Shown here: in pieces, positions 6,151-13,033 of the stretch
How the letters are laid out: every line of letters starts with the position of its first letter
Position numbering within the stretch: position 1 is the first letter of the stretch
Assembly (NCBI GenBank): GCA_023391835.1
Contig: JAEWAE010000043.1
Location: forward strand, 1-16,665
Direction of reading: 5' to 3'
Source of the DNA: Bacillota bacterium
Lineage (GTDB): Bacteria; Bacillota; Clostridia; Oscillospirales; Ethanoligenentaceae
Length of the DNA: 16,665 bases
The notes under the pieces: generated by a model
The model's database searches: none
Seen by the model: only the letters and a program-made list of their open reading frames with translations
Told to the model about the DNA's origin: nothing
Program-made: the position numbers and the translations under genes

Positions 6151-7512
6151 ATGGACACCATTTCGGCGATCGCCACCCCGCAAATGCCGGGCGGCATCGG
6201 GATCGTACGCATATCGGGCCCGGAGGCATGCCGGATTGCCCAGGCGGTTTTTCGCGCCAAAAGCGGCCGCCCAGTGGCAGAGATGGCGGGCTACACGGCG
6301 GCTTATGGGCAGGCCGTGGCGGGGGGGCAGCTGCTGGATGAGTGCATCGCGCTGCGCTTCAGGGCTCCGAAAAGCTACACGGGCGAGGACGTGGTGGAAC
6401 TTTCCTGCCATGGGGGACCCTACGTGATGCGTCGGCTGCTGCGGGCGACGGTGGAGGCCGGCGCCAGGCTGGCCGGGCCGGGGGAATTTACGCGGCGGGC
6501 TTTTCTCAATGGCCGCATCGATTTGACCCGGGCGGAGGCGGTGATGCAGATCGTCGGCGCGCGGGGCAGGGAAGCTGCTCACGCGGCGGCGGCCCAGCAG
6601 GACGGTGCCCTTTTTCGCCGCATCGCGGCTCTGCGAGGTGAAATCCAGGAGCTGGCGGCGGATCTCATCGGGTATATCGACTTTCCGGATGACGATATAC
6701 CGACGCTGGAGCCGACCTATCTGACGGCAAAACTTGGGGAGCTGGCCGAACGCCTCACCGAGCTGGCCGACTCGTTTCATAAGGGTCAGCTGCTGACGGA
6801 GGGCATCGACACGGTCATCGTGGGCCGCACCAACGCGGGCAAATCCACGCTGATGAATCGGCTGGCGGATGCGGAGGCCAGCATCGTCACCGACATCCCC
6901 GGCACCACCCGGGACGTGGTGGAGCGCACCGTGGCTTTCGGCGGACTGACGCTGCGGTTGGCCGATACCGCCGGCCTGCGGGAATCGGACGACCCGGTGG
7001 AGCGCATCGGGGTGGACCGTGCCCGCAAGCGCATGGGGTCGGCCGCGCTGGTGCTGGCGGTATTCGATGCGTCGGCGCCGCTGACCGAGGAAGACCGCCG
7101 CTTGGCCGAAAGCCTGACCGGCCGGCATGCGGTGGCCGTGCTCAACAAAAACGATCTGCCGCGGGCCATTGACGAGGGGTATCTGCGGGCGCACTTTGAC
7201 CGCTTGGTGAGCCTCTCGGCCGCGCATGGCGCGGGCATGGAGGAACTGGCCCGGGCCATCGGCGAGGCGGTGGGTGCCGCAAGCCTTGACCCGGGGGAGG
7301 GTATCCTTGCCAACGAACGGCAGCACGGCTGTGTGCTGCGCTGCCGGGAGGCCATTAGCGACGCCCGCCGGGCCGTGGCCGATGGCGTGACGTTGGACGC
7401 CGTGTCGGTCTGCATTGAGGAAGCGGCGGACGCACTGGCGGAGCTGACGGGGGAAAAAGCCTCCGACGCCATTATAGACCGGATATTTTCCAAATTCTGT
7501 ATAGGAAAATAG
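6151..7512 (+). CDS. mnmE: tRNA uridine-5-carboxymethylaminomethyl modification GTPase
   Basis: MnmE works with MnmG to place the (carboxymethyl)aminomethyl group on wobble U34 of certain tRNAs. The 453-residue product starts with the folate-binding domain (DTISAIATPQMPGGIGIVR, 2-20). It then has a helical domain carrying an inserted GTPase. The G motifs are G1 GRTNAGKS (225-232), G2 TDIPGTTRD (247-255), G3 DTAGL (272-276) and G4 NKND (332-335). It ends in the diagnostic FCIGK (449-453), whose cysteine is the conserved catalytic residue. G1 has Thr where many members have Pro. The open frame begins 13 codons earlier; the ATG at 6151 gives the usual N-terminus. AAAGGA is the likely ribosome binding site. 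Confidence 0.96.
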   Translation: MDTISAIATPQMPGGIGIVRISGPEACRIAQAVFRAKSGRPVAEMAGYTAAYGQAVAGGQLLDECIALRFRAPKSYTGEDVVELSCHGGPYVMRRLLRATVEAGARLAGPGEFTRRAFLNGRIDLTRAEAVMQIVGARGREAAHAAAAQQDGALFRRIAALRGEIQELAADLIGYIDFPDDDIPTLEPTYLTAKLGELAERLTELADSFHKGQLLTEGIDTVIVGRTNAGKSTLMNRLADAEASIVTDIPGTTRDVVERTVAFGGLTLRLADTAGLRESDDPVERIGVDRARKRMGSAALVLAVFDASAPLTEEDRRLAESLTGRHAVAVLNKNDLPRAIDEGYLRAHFDRLVSLSAAHGAGMEELARAIGEAVGAASLDPGEGILANERQHGCVLRCREAISDARRAVADGVTLDAVSVCIEEAADALAELTGEKASDAIIDRIFSKFCIGK

Positions 7513-7524
7513 AAGTTATTCCTT

Positions 7525-7554
7525 ATTGGAAAGCGATTTTATCGCTTTTCCAAT
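7525..7554 (+). other. Hairpin between mnmE and mnmG
   Basis: Arms ATTGGAAAGCGAT (7525-7537) and ATCGCTTTTCCAAT (7541-7554) pair fully except for one bulged base, with a three-base TTT loop. No T-tract follows, so it is not a standard terminator. It may be an RNA processing or stability element within the operon. Confidence 0.5.
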
Positions 7555-7584
7555 GTCGCATAGTATAACGGAGGCACAGACGGC

Positions 7585-9465
7585 ATGTGGGATTATCAGG
7601 CGGGGGAATACGATGTGGCGGTGATCGGCGCCGGCCACGCGGGCATTGAGGCGGGGCTGGCCGCCGCGCGGCTCGGTTGCCGGACGGCGGTTTTCACCAT
7701 CAATTTGGATGCGGTGGGCAACATGCCCTGCAACCCCTCCATCGGGGGCACGGCCAAGGGCCATTTGGTGCGGGAAATCGACGCACTGGGCGGTGAAATG
7801 GGCCGGGCGGCGGACGACACCTTTTTGCAAAGCCGGATGCTCAACCGGGGCAAGGGCCCGGCGGTGCATTCGCTGCGAGTGCAGAGCGACCGGGTCGCTT
7901 ACCGCCAGCGCATGAAGCTGGCGCTGGAGCGTCAGCCGGGGCTGGATCTCAAGCAGGCCGAAGTGGTCGAGATCCGCGCCGAAGCGGGCCGGGTGGCCGC
8001 CGTTGTCACCCGGCTGGGAGCAGTCTATCGCGTGGGGGCGGTGGTGGTGGCCACCGGCACCTACCTCAAGAGTAAAATCCATATCGGGGAGGTCAACTAT
8101 CCCGGCGCGCCGGACGGCATGTTCCCCGCCGACCGGCTGACCGACAGTCTGCGGGCGTTGGGGTTGGATATGATGCGTTTCAAGACCGGCACCCCCGCAC
8201 GGGTGAACCGGCGCAGCATTGATTTTTCAGTGCTGGAGAAGCAGAAAGGTGACGAGCCCGTCATTCCCTTCTCGTTTGAGACCAAGCAGCCGGGCGTCAA
8301 CCGCATGGTCTGCTACATCGCCTATACCAACGAGCAGACCCATGAAATCATCCGGCAAAACCTAAGCCGTTCGCCGCTCTACGCCGGGCGCATCCAAGGC
8401 GTGGGTCCGCGCTATTGCCCAAGCATCGAGGATAAGGTCGTGCGGTTTGCCGACAAGACCCGGCATCAGATCTTCATTGAACCGCTGGGGCTGCACACCG
8501 ACGAAATGTATCTGGGCGGCATGTCCTCCTCACTGCCGGAGGAGGTGCAACTGCAGTTTCTGCGTACCATCCGGGGATTCGAGCATATTCAAGTCATGCG
8601 TACCGCCTACGCCATCGAGTACGACTGCGTGAACCCCCTGGAATTGCGCCCGACGCTGGAAACGAAAAAGGTCGCCGGTCTTTTCGGCGCGGGGCAGTTC
8701 AACGGCACCTCCGGCTACGAGGAAGCGGCGGCTCAGGGGCTGATCGCCGGCATCAACGCGGCCGTGTCGGTGCAGGGGAGGGAGGCGCTGATACTCGACC
8801 GTTCCACCTCCTATATCGGCACACTGATAGACGACCTGGTGACCAAGGGCACCCACGAGCCTTATCGCATGATGACCTCCCGGTCGGAATATCGGCTGGT
8901 GCTGCGGCAGGATAACGCTGACGCGCGGCTCACGCCCATCGGCCGGCGCATTGGGCTGATTTCGGATGAGCGCTATGCCGCGTTTACCGAAAAAATGGCC
9001 CGCATCGCCCGGGAAAAGGAGCGGGTGGAGCATACGGTGCTCCCACCCACACCAGAGCTCGCCGAGCTGCTCACGCGGCGGGGCACGGCACCCACGCAGA
9101 GCGGAGCACGGCTGGCCGACCTGCTCAAGCGCCCGGAGCTGAGCTACGATTCGCTGGCCCCGGTGGATGCGCAGCGTCCCGCCCTGCCGGCGGACGTCTG
9201 CGAGCAGGTGGAGATCGCCGAGAAATACCAGGGTTATATTCGGCGGCAGGAATCGGCTATCCGTGAAATGCGCCGGCTGGAGAGCCGCACCATCCCGCCT
9301 GACTTCGATTACGAGCAGGTCACGGGGCTGCGCACTGAGGCGCGGCTGAAACTTGAAAAGATCCGCCCGGTGAGCATCGGTCAGGCGTCACGCATATCGG
9401 GTGTCAACCCGGCGGATATCACCGTGCTGCTGGTTTGTCTGGAAAAGGAGGCAGCTCACGGCTGA
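7585..9465 (+). CDS. mnmG: tRNA uridine-5-carboxymethylaminomethyl modification enzyme, FAD-dependent
   Basis: MnmG (GidA) is the FAD- and NADH-using partner of MnmE in U34 wobble modification. The 626-residue product has the dinucleotide fold VIGAGHAGIEAGLAAARLG (13-31). The active-site cysteine C49 lies in NMPCNPSIGGTAKGHLVRE (46-64), and the second conserved cysteine is C278 in PRYCPSIEDK. GQFNGTSGYEEAAAQG (370-385) is the FAD/interaction signature, and the C-terminal helical MnmE/tRNA-binding domain is complete. In the AIEYD motif the residues before it read RTAY, where many members have R-P/A-G-Y. GGAGG at 7570-7574 serves as ribosome binding site. The stop codon lies within a 16-bp tandem duplication. 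Confidence 0.96.
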   Translation: MWDYQAGEYDVAVIGAGHAGIEAGLAAARLGCRTAVFTINLDAVGNMPCNPSIGGTAKGHLVREIDALGGEMGRAADDTFLQSRMLNRGKGPAVHSLRVQSDRVAYRQRMKLALERQPGLDLKQAEVVEIRAEAGRVAAVVTRLGAVYRVGAVVVATGTYLKSKIHIGEVNYPGAPDGMFPADRLTDSLRALGLDMMRFKTGTPARVNRRSIDFSVLEKQKGDEPVIPFSFETKQPGVNRMVCYIAYTNEQTHEIIRQNLSRSPLYAGRIQGVGPRYCPSIEDKVVRFADKTRHQIFIEPLGLHTDEMYLGGMSSSLPEEVQLQFLRTIRGFEHIQVMRTAYAIEYDCVNPLELRPTLETKKVAGLFGAGQFNGTSGYEEAAAQGLIAGINAAVSVQGREALILDRSTSYIGTLIDDLVTKGTHEPYRMMTSRSEYRLVLRQDNADARLTPIGRRIGLISDERYAAFTEKMARIAREKERVEHTVLPPTPELAELLTRRGTAPTQSGARLADLLKRPELSYDSLAPVDAQRPALPADVCEQVEIAEKYQGYIRRQESAIREMRRLESRTIPPDFDYEQVTGLRTEARLKLEKIRPVSIGQASRISGVNPADITVLLVCLEKEAAHG

Positions 9466-9479
9466 GGCAGCTCGCGGCT
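9448..9479 (+). repeat. 16-bp tandem duplication at the mnmG stop
   Basis: GAGGCAGCTCACGGCT (9448-9463) is followed directly by GAGGCAGCTCGCGGCT (9464-9479), differing at one base. The mnmG TGA falls on the junction, so the first copy encodes the last MnmG residues and the second is untranslated. Confidence 0.8.
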
Positions 9480-9490
9480 GAGAGCGACGG

Positions 9491-10252
9491 ATGAATGTTT
9501 CACGTGAAACATGGAAACGGGGGAGTATTGTGCCGACCGAATGGACCGACCGACTGCGGGCGGATGCCGCGCAGCTCGGAGTGGAACTGGATGCACGGGC
9601 GATGGAACGGTTTGAAACCTACGCTGCCCTGCTGATCGAGTGGAATGAAAGAATGAATCTCACCGCCATCACCGAGCCGGGGGAGATTGCCGTCAAACAT
9701 TTTGCCGACAGCCTTTCGCTGCTGGGCTGCGCCGAGTTGAAGGAGGGGGCGGCCGTGGCCGACGTGGGCAGCGGCGCCGGTTTCCCGGGCATACCGCTGG
9801 CCATCGTGCGGCCGGACCTGCGGGTGACCTGTCTTGACAGCCTGCAGAAGCGCATCACTTTTTTGGAAGAAGTCAGCCGGCGTCTGGGGCTTGCAGTGGA
9901 GTGCCGCCATGTGCGGGCCGAGGAAGCTGGACGGATGCCGGCGCTGCGGGAGCATTTCGACGCCGTCACGGCGCGGGCCGTGGCCCGTATGTCGCTGTTG
10001 GCGGAATACTGCCTGCCCCTTGTCAAGCCGGGCGGCCGGTTTTATGCCATGAAGGGCCCCGACGGGGGGCGGGAAGCCGCGGAGGCGGCTCCCGCCATTG
10101 AGACCATGGGGGGGCGTATCCGGCGGACGATTGCTTTTATGCTGCCGGGTACCGATATGGGCCGCGCCATCGTCGTCGTCGACAAGAAGCATGCCACTCC
10201 CGGCAAATATCCGCGGGCTTATGCGACCATGTGCAAACACCCTTTGGTCTGA
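9491..10252 (+). CDS. rsmG: 16S rRNA (guanine527-N7)-methyltransferase
   Basis: RsmG (GidB) methylates G527 in the 530 loop of 16S rRNA using SAM; its loss gives low-level streptomycin resistance in several bacteria. The SAM-binding loop DVGSGAGFPG is at 91-100. EWNERMNLTAIT (50-61) and ARAVARMSLLAEY (161-173) are family landmarks, and YPRAYATMCKHPL closes the protein. The start is uncertain. The ATG given here yields 253 residues, and codons 2-7 are dictated by a parS palindrome. A GTG at 9530 (240 residues, close to the Bacillus length) follows GGGGGAG and would leave parS untranslated. The gene sits between mnmG and noc, as in many Firmicutes. Confidence 0.93.
   Translation: MNVSRETWKRGSIVPTEWTDRLRADAAQLGVELDARAMERFETYAALLIEWNERMNLTAITEPGEIAVKHFADSLSLLGCAELKEGAAVADVGSGAGFPGIPLAIVRPDLRVTCLDSLQKRITFLEEVSRRLGLAVECRHVRAEEAGRMPALREHFDAVTARAVARMSLLAEYCLPLVKPGGRFYAMKGPDGGREAAEAAPAIETMGGRIRRTIAFMLPGTDMGRAIVVVDKKHATPGKYPRAYATMCKHPLV
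9496..9511. promoter_or_regulatory. parS: parS centromere site 1
   Basis: Perfect 16-bp palindrome TGTTTCACGTGAAACA, identical to the Firmicute parS consensus to which ParB (Spo0J) binds. It overlaps the first codons of rsmG, or lies in its leader if the GTG start is used. Confidence 0.95.
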
Positions 10253-10289
10253 GCCGCGAACAAACGCGGAATATGTCGAACGAAAAATA

Positions 10290-10339
10290 TGGAAATAATT
10301 CCCTGTCCGTGGTATCCTATTGGTGGAAGCTTGTCCACC
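10290..10339 (+). promoter_or_regulatory. Weak candidate promoter and leader hairpin before noc
   Basis: TGGAAA (10290-10295) and TATCCT (10313-10318) have a 17-base spacer but each matches consensus at only four of six positions. Immediately after, GGTGGA (10322-10327) and TCCACC (10334-10339) form a perfect 6-bp stem with loop AGCTTG. The 110-base rsmG-noc gap shows nothing stronger, so noc may be read mainly from upstream. Confidence 0.25.
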
Positions 10340-10362
10340 GAAAATGCGCGGAGGGATGACAT

Positions 10363-11169
10363 ATGTGGGGCATCGGCAAGCAGGAAAAATCCAAAGGCAC
10401 GCTTCGCTATCTGGCGCCGGGGCAAATACGGCCCAATCCGTTCCAACCAAGGCGGGAGTTTGAGCCGGGCGCGCTGCAGGCACTTGCCGACAGCCTGGGC
10501 CGGGACGGCATGCTGCAGCCGCTGGCCGTGCGGCGCACGGGGGCCGACGGCTGGGAACTGATCTCGGGGGAGCGCAGGCTGCGGGCCGCCATGATGGCCG
10601 GTTTGCCCGAGGTCCCTTGCCTGGAGTTAGAGGCGGACGACAGCCGCGCCACGGTGCTGGCCCTTATCGAAAACCTGCAGCGCCGGGATCTGAATTGCTT
10701 TGAGGAAGCGGAGGGAATGGCCCGTCTCATCGAGCAATTCGGTTTTACACAGGAACAAGCTGCCGCGCGCATCGGCAAGGCGCAGGCCACCGTGGCCAAT
10801 AAACTGCGCTTGTTGCGGCTCAGCCCCACCCAGCGGGAGCGGATACTGGCCGCCGGTCTCACCGAGCGCCATGCGCGCGCGCTGCTGCGGGTGCCGGAAG
10901 AGCGCCGGGACGCTATGATTGACCGCATGATTGAGGGACGACTCAACGTGGCCGATACCGACCGGCTCATTGCGGCCACCGCCCGAAGGCGCTCTGCCAC
11001 TCCTGTGGTGCGGGATGTGCGGCTATTTTTCAATACCCTGGCCAACGCTGTGGGGGTCATGCGACGTTCGGGTATCGAGGCGGAGGCCATTACCCAGGAA
11101 TACGCCGAATATTATGAATACACCGTGCGGATTCCCAAAGGGAACGGACGCATCCGCAGCGTAGGTTGA
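10363..11169 (+). CDS. noc: Nucleoid occlusion protein, ParB/Noc family
   Basis: This 268-residue ParB-type CTPase carries GERRLRA (69-75) and ENLQRRDLN (103-111), the nucleotide-binding motifs, followed by a helix-turn-helix at about 129-151. Aligned with the specificity positions described for ParB versus Noc, it has Gln141 (GKAQ), Lys147 (VANK) and Arg169 (ERHAR), the Noc-type residues. ParB uses Arg and Gly at the first and last of these. Noc binds its own sites and, through an N-terminal amphipathic helix, the membrane, to block division over DNA. The N-terminus MWGIGKQEK here is shorter than in Bacillus. The C-terminal FFNTLANAVGVM...EYTVRIPKG segment differs from ParB. GGAGGG precedes the ATG. 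It lies after rsmG, as noc does in Bacillus. Confidence 0.85.
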   Translation: MWGIGKQEKSKGTLRYLAPGQIRPNPFQPRREFEPGALQALADSLGRDGMLQPLAVRRTGADGWELISGERRLRAAMMAGLPEVPCLELEADDSRATVLALIENLQRRDLNCFEEAEGMARLIEQFGFTQEQAAARIGKAQATVANKLRLLRLSPTQRERILAAGLTERHARALLRVPEERRDAMIDRMIEGRLNVADTDRLIAATARRRSATPVVRDVRLFFNTLANAVGVMRRSGIEAEAITQEYAEYYEYTVRIPKGNGRIRSVG

Positions 11170-11185
11170 TGTTTCACGTGAAACA
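11170..11185. promoter_or_regulatory. parS: parS centromere site 2
   Basis: Perfect palindrome TGTTTCACGTGAAACA, starting on the very next base after the noc stop codon. It is identical to sites 1 and 3. Confidence 0.95.
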
Positions 11186-11218
11186 ATCGCGGGTTCCACC
11201 CCATAGATGCCGAGACAA

Positions 11219-11234
11219 TGTTTCACGTGAAACA
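11219..11234. promoter_or_regulatory. parS: parS centromere site 3
   Basis: Perfect palindrome TGTTTCACGTGAAACA, 49 bases (start to start) after site 2 and about 105 bases before the parA -10 element. The pair could load ParB clamps next to the genes that encode the segregation system. Confidence 0.95.
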
Positions 11235-11238
11235 CCCC

Positions 11239-11318
11239 AAACCGGTCATTTCGCGGCAATGAGAATATTTCGTGCAGGAAATCTTCTCATTACCGGCCGA
11301 AAAGACCGGTTTTCTTTT
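11239..11318 (+). terminator. Structured terminator/attenuator between noc and parA
   Basis: An inner hairpin pairs AATGAGAA (11258-11265) with TTCTCATT (11284-11291), then ATTTC with GAAAT across one mismatch, loop GTGCAG. An outer 9-bp stem pairs AAACCGGTC (11239-11247) with GACCGGTTT (11304-11312). Alternatively ACCGG (11292-11296) pairs locally with CCGGT (11306-11310). Both stems run into TTTTCTTTT. Termination of noc transcripts ahead of the parA promoter is the simplest reading. Confidence 0.65.
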
Positions 11319-11344
11319 GCTCCGGCGTAGGATTGTGCTATAAT
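11317..11344 (+). promoter_or_regulatory. Promoter of parA-parB
   Basis: A perfect TATAAT (11339-11344) is preceded by TGC, giving an extended -10. The best -35 is TTGCTC (11317-11322) with a 16-base spacer, matching only at TTG. The predicted transcript starts about 30 bases before the parA start codon. Confidence 0.6.
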
Positions 11345-11380
11345 AGAACAGTAATTTCAATCCGGCCGGGAGGGACCCGT

Positions 11381-12157
11381 TTGAACAAAATCATGGCGAT
11401 TGCCAATCAAAAGGGCGGGGTGGGCAAAACGACCACCTGCGTCAATCTGGCGGCGGCACTGGGCGAAGCCGGCCGGAGGGTGCTGCTGGTGGATGCCGAC
11501 CCGCAGGGGAACGCCACCAGCGGCTACGGTATTAATAAGCGGACGGTGACGCACTCCAGCTATGATCTGATCATCGGCGGCAGCCCGGCGAAGGTGCTGG
11601 TGGCGCATACGGCTTTCGCACATGTAGATGTGATCCCGGCCAACATGTCGCTGGCGGGGGCGGAAGTCGAGCTGGTGGAGGCGGAGGACCGCACCGCTAT
11701 GCTCAAAAAAGGCCTGCTGCCGCTGCGCGGGGAATATGACTGGATTCTTATCGACTGCCCGCCGTCGCTTGGACTCATCACGCTCAACGCCCTGACCGCC
11801 GCCGATACGCTGTTGGTGCCGGCCCAGTGCGAATATTTCGCGCTGGAAGGTCTGTCGCAGCTCATCACCACGGTGCGTACGGTCAAGCGGCTCTATAATC
11901 CCACCATCGACATCGAGGGGGTACTGCTGACCATGTTTGACGGTCGGCTGAATCTGACGGTGCAGGTGGTCAACGAAATCAAACGCTTTTTTCCCCGGAA
12001 GGTCTATAAGACGGTGATCCCGCGCAACGTGCGTATTTCGGAGGCGCCGAGTTTCGGCCAGCCGGTAATTTATTACGACCGCAATTCCCGCGGCAGCGAG
12101 GCCTATCGGGAGCTGGCCCGGGAAATTATGGAACAGAACGGGGAGGCTGCCAATTGA
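11381..12157 (+). CDS. parA: Chromosome partitioning ATPase ParA (Soj)
   Basis: ParA is a deviant Walker ATPase that dimerises on DNA and works with ParB to move and organise replicated origins; in Bacillus it also controls DnaA. The 258-residue product begins with the P-loop KGGVGKTTT (11-19), including the signature lysine. Walker A' DADPQGNATSG (38-48) follows, and Walker B is the hydrophobic run ending LIDCPPSLGL. The start chosen is a TTG seven bases after GGGAGG (11368-11373); it gives MNKIMAIANQ, matching the family N-terminus. An in-frame upstream ATG would extend into the promoter. The TGA stop overlaps the TTG of parB by four bases. Confidence 0.95.
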   Translation: MNKIMAIANQKGGVGKTTTCVNLAAALGEAGRRVLLVDADPQGNATSGYGINKRTVTHSSYDLIIGGSPAKVLVAHTAFAHVDVIPANMSLAGAEVELVEAEDRTAMLKKGLLPLRGEYDWILIDCPPSLGLITLNALTAADTLLVPAQCEYFALEGLSQLITTVRTVKRLYNPTIDIEGVLLTMFDGRLNLTVQVVNEIKRFFPRKVYKTVIPRNVRISEAPSFGQPVIYYDRNSRGSEAYRELAREIMEQNGEAAN

Positions 12158-13002
12158 AACGGGGACTTGGCAAGGGCCTGGACGCCCTTTTTACCGATAA
12201 TTCGCCAGAGGATGCCGAGGGGTCGGTGACATTGCGGCTGACGGATATCGAGCCCAACCGGGGCCAGCCGCGGAAGGAATTCAACGCCGACGCGCTGGAA
12301 CAACTGGCCGATTCCATCCGGCAGCACGGCGTGCTGCAGCCGTTGGTCGTACGGCCTATCCCAGGTACGGGCACCTATCAGCTCGTGGCGGGGGAACGCC
12401 GCTGGCGGGCCGCCCGCATGGCCGGTCTGTCCGAAGTGCCGGTGGTGGTGCGGGAACTGACCGACAGCGAGACCGCTGAGATTGCCTTGATCGAGAATCT
12501 TCAGCGCGAGGATCTGAACCCGATCGAAGAGGCGGAGGGCTATCAGGGCCTGATGGAAACCTACGGCCTGACTCAGGATGAGATCAGCCGCCGGGTGGGC
12601 AAATCCCGCCCCGCCGTGGCCAACGCCCTGCGCCTGCTTAATCTGCCCGCTCCGGTGCTGGAATTTGTGAAAAAGGGGAAACTTTCCGCCGGCCACGCGC
12701 GGTCGCTGCTGGGGGCCGAGGACGCGGAACAGATGCGCCGATTGGCCGACGAAGTCATGCGCAAGGGTCTGTCGGTGCGTGCGGTGGAAAAACTTATCCG
12801 CCGGCAGGAAAAGGAGCCGGCCGCACCGGCCCCGGTGAAACCCCGGGGAGTGCTTGCCTCCGAGGTCGAGCGTCTGCTCACCGAACGGTTGGGCTGCAAA
12901 GTCACCGTGGCGGAAGGCGAAAAGAAAGGCCTGCTGACGATGGAATTTTACGGCGAAGACGACTTGCGCCGGCTGGTCGGTCTGCTATGTCAGGAAAATT
13001 GA
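12154..13002 (+). CDS. parB: Chromosome partitioning protein ParB (Spo0J)
   Basis: ParB is a CTP-dependent clamp that loads at parS, spreads along DNA and recruits SMC. The 282-residue product starts KRGLGKGLDALF, the ParA-stimulating N-terminal peptide. It has the CTP motifs GERRWRA (80-86) and ENLQREDLNPIEEA (114-127), and a helix-turn-helix at about 139-162. The recognition positions read Arg152 (GKSR), Ala158 (VANA) and Gly180 (AGHAR), matching ParB rather than Noc. A C-terminal dimerisation region occupies about 233-282. Translation starts at TTG with GGGAGG (12141-12146) seven bases upstream, overlapping the parA stop. Its predicted targets are the three parS sites in this window. Confidence 0.96.
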   Translation: MKRGLGKGLDALFTDNSPEDAEGSVTLRLTDIEPNRGQPRKEFNADALEQLADSIRQHGVLQPLVVRPIPGTGTYQLVAGERRWRAARMAGLSEVPVVVRELTDSETAEIALIENLQREDLNPIEEAEGYQGLMETYGLTQDEISRRVGKSRPAVANALRLLNLPAPVLEFVKKGKLSAGHARSLLGAEDAEQMRRLADEVMRKGLSVRAVEKLIRRQEKEPAAPAPVKPRGVLASEVERLLTERLGCKVTVAEGEKKGLLTMEFYGEDDLRRLVGLLCQEN

Positions 13003-13033
13003 GAATCGATGCCAGGGTTCTGCTGAATAGAAA

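Noticed and set aside
6130..7326. 398-residue minus-strand open frame opposite mnmE
   Set aside because: It is a shadow of mnmE with no recognisable domain; mnmE is complete with all its motifs.
9779..9794. Possible Noc-binding palindrome TTTCCCGGG inside rsmG
   Set aside because: Only one half of the consensus matches, and the bases encode the conserved GFPG of the SAM loop.
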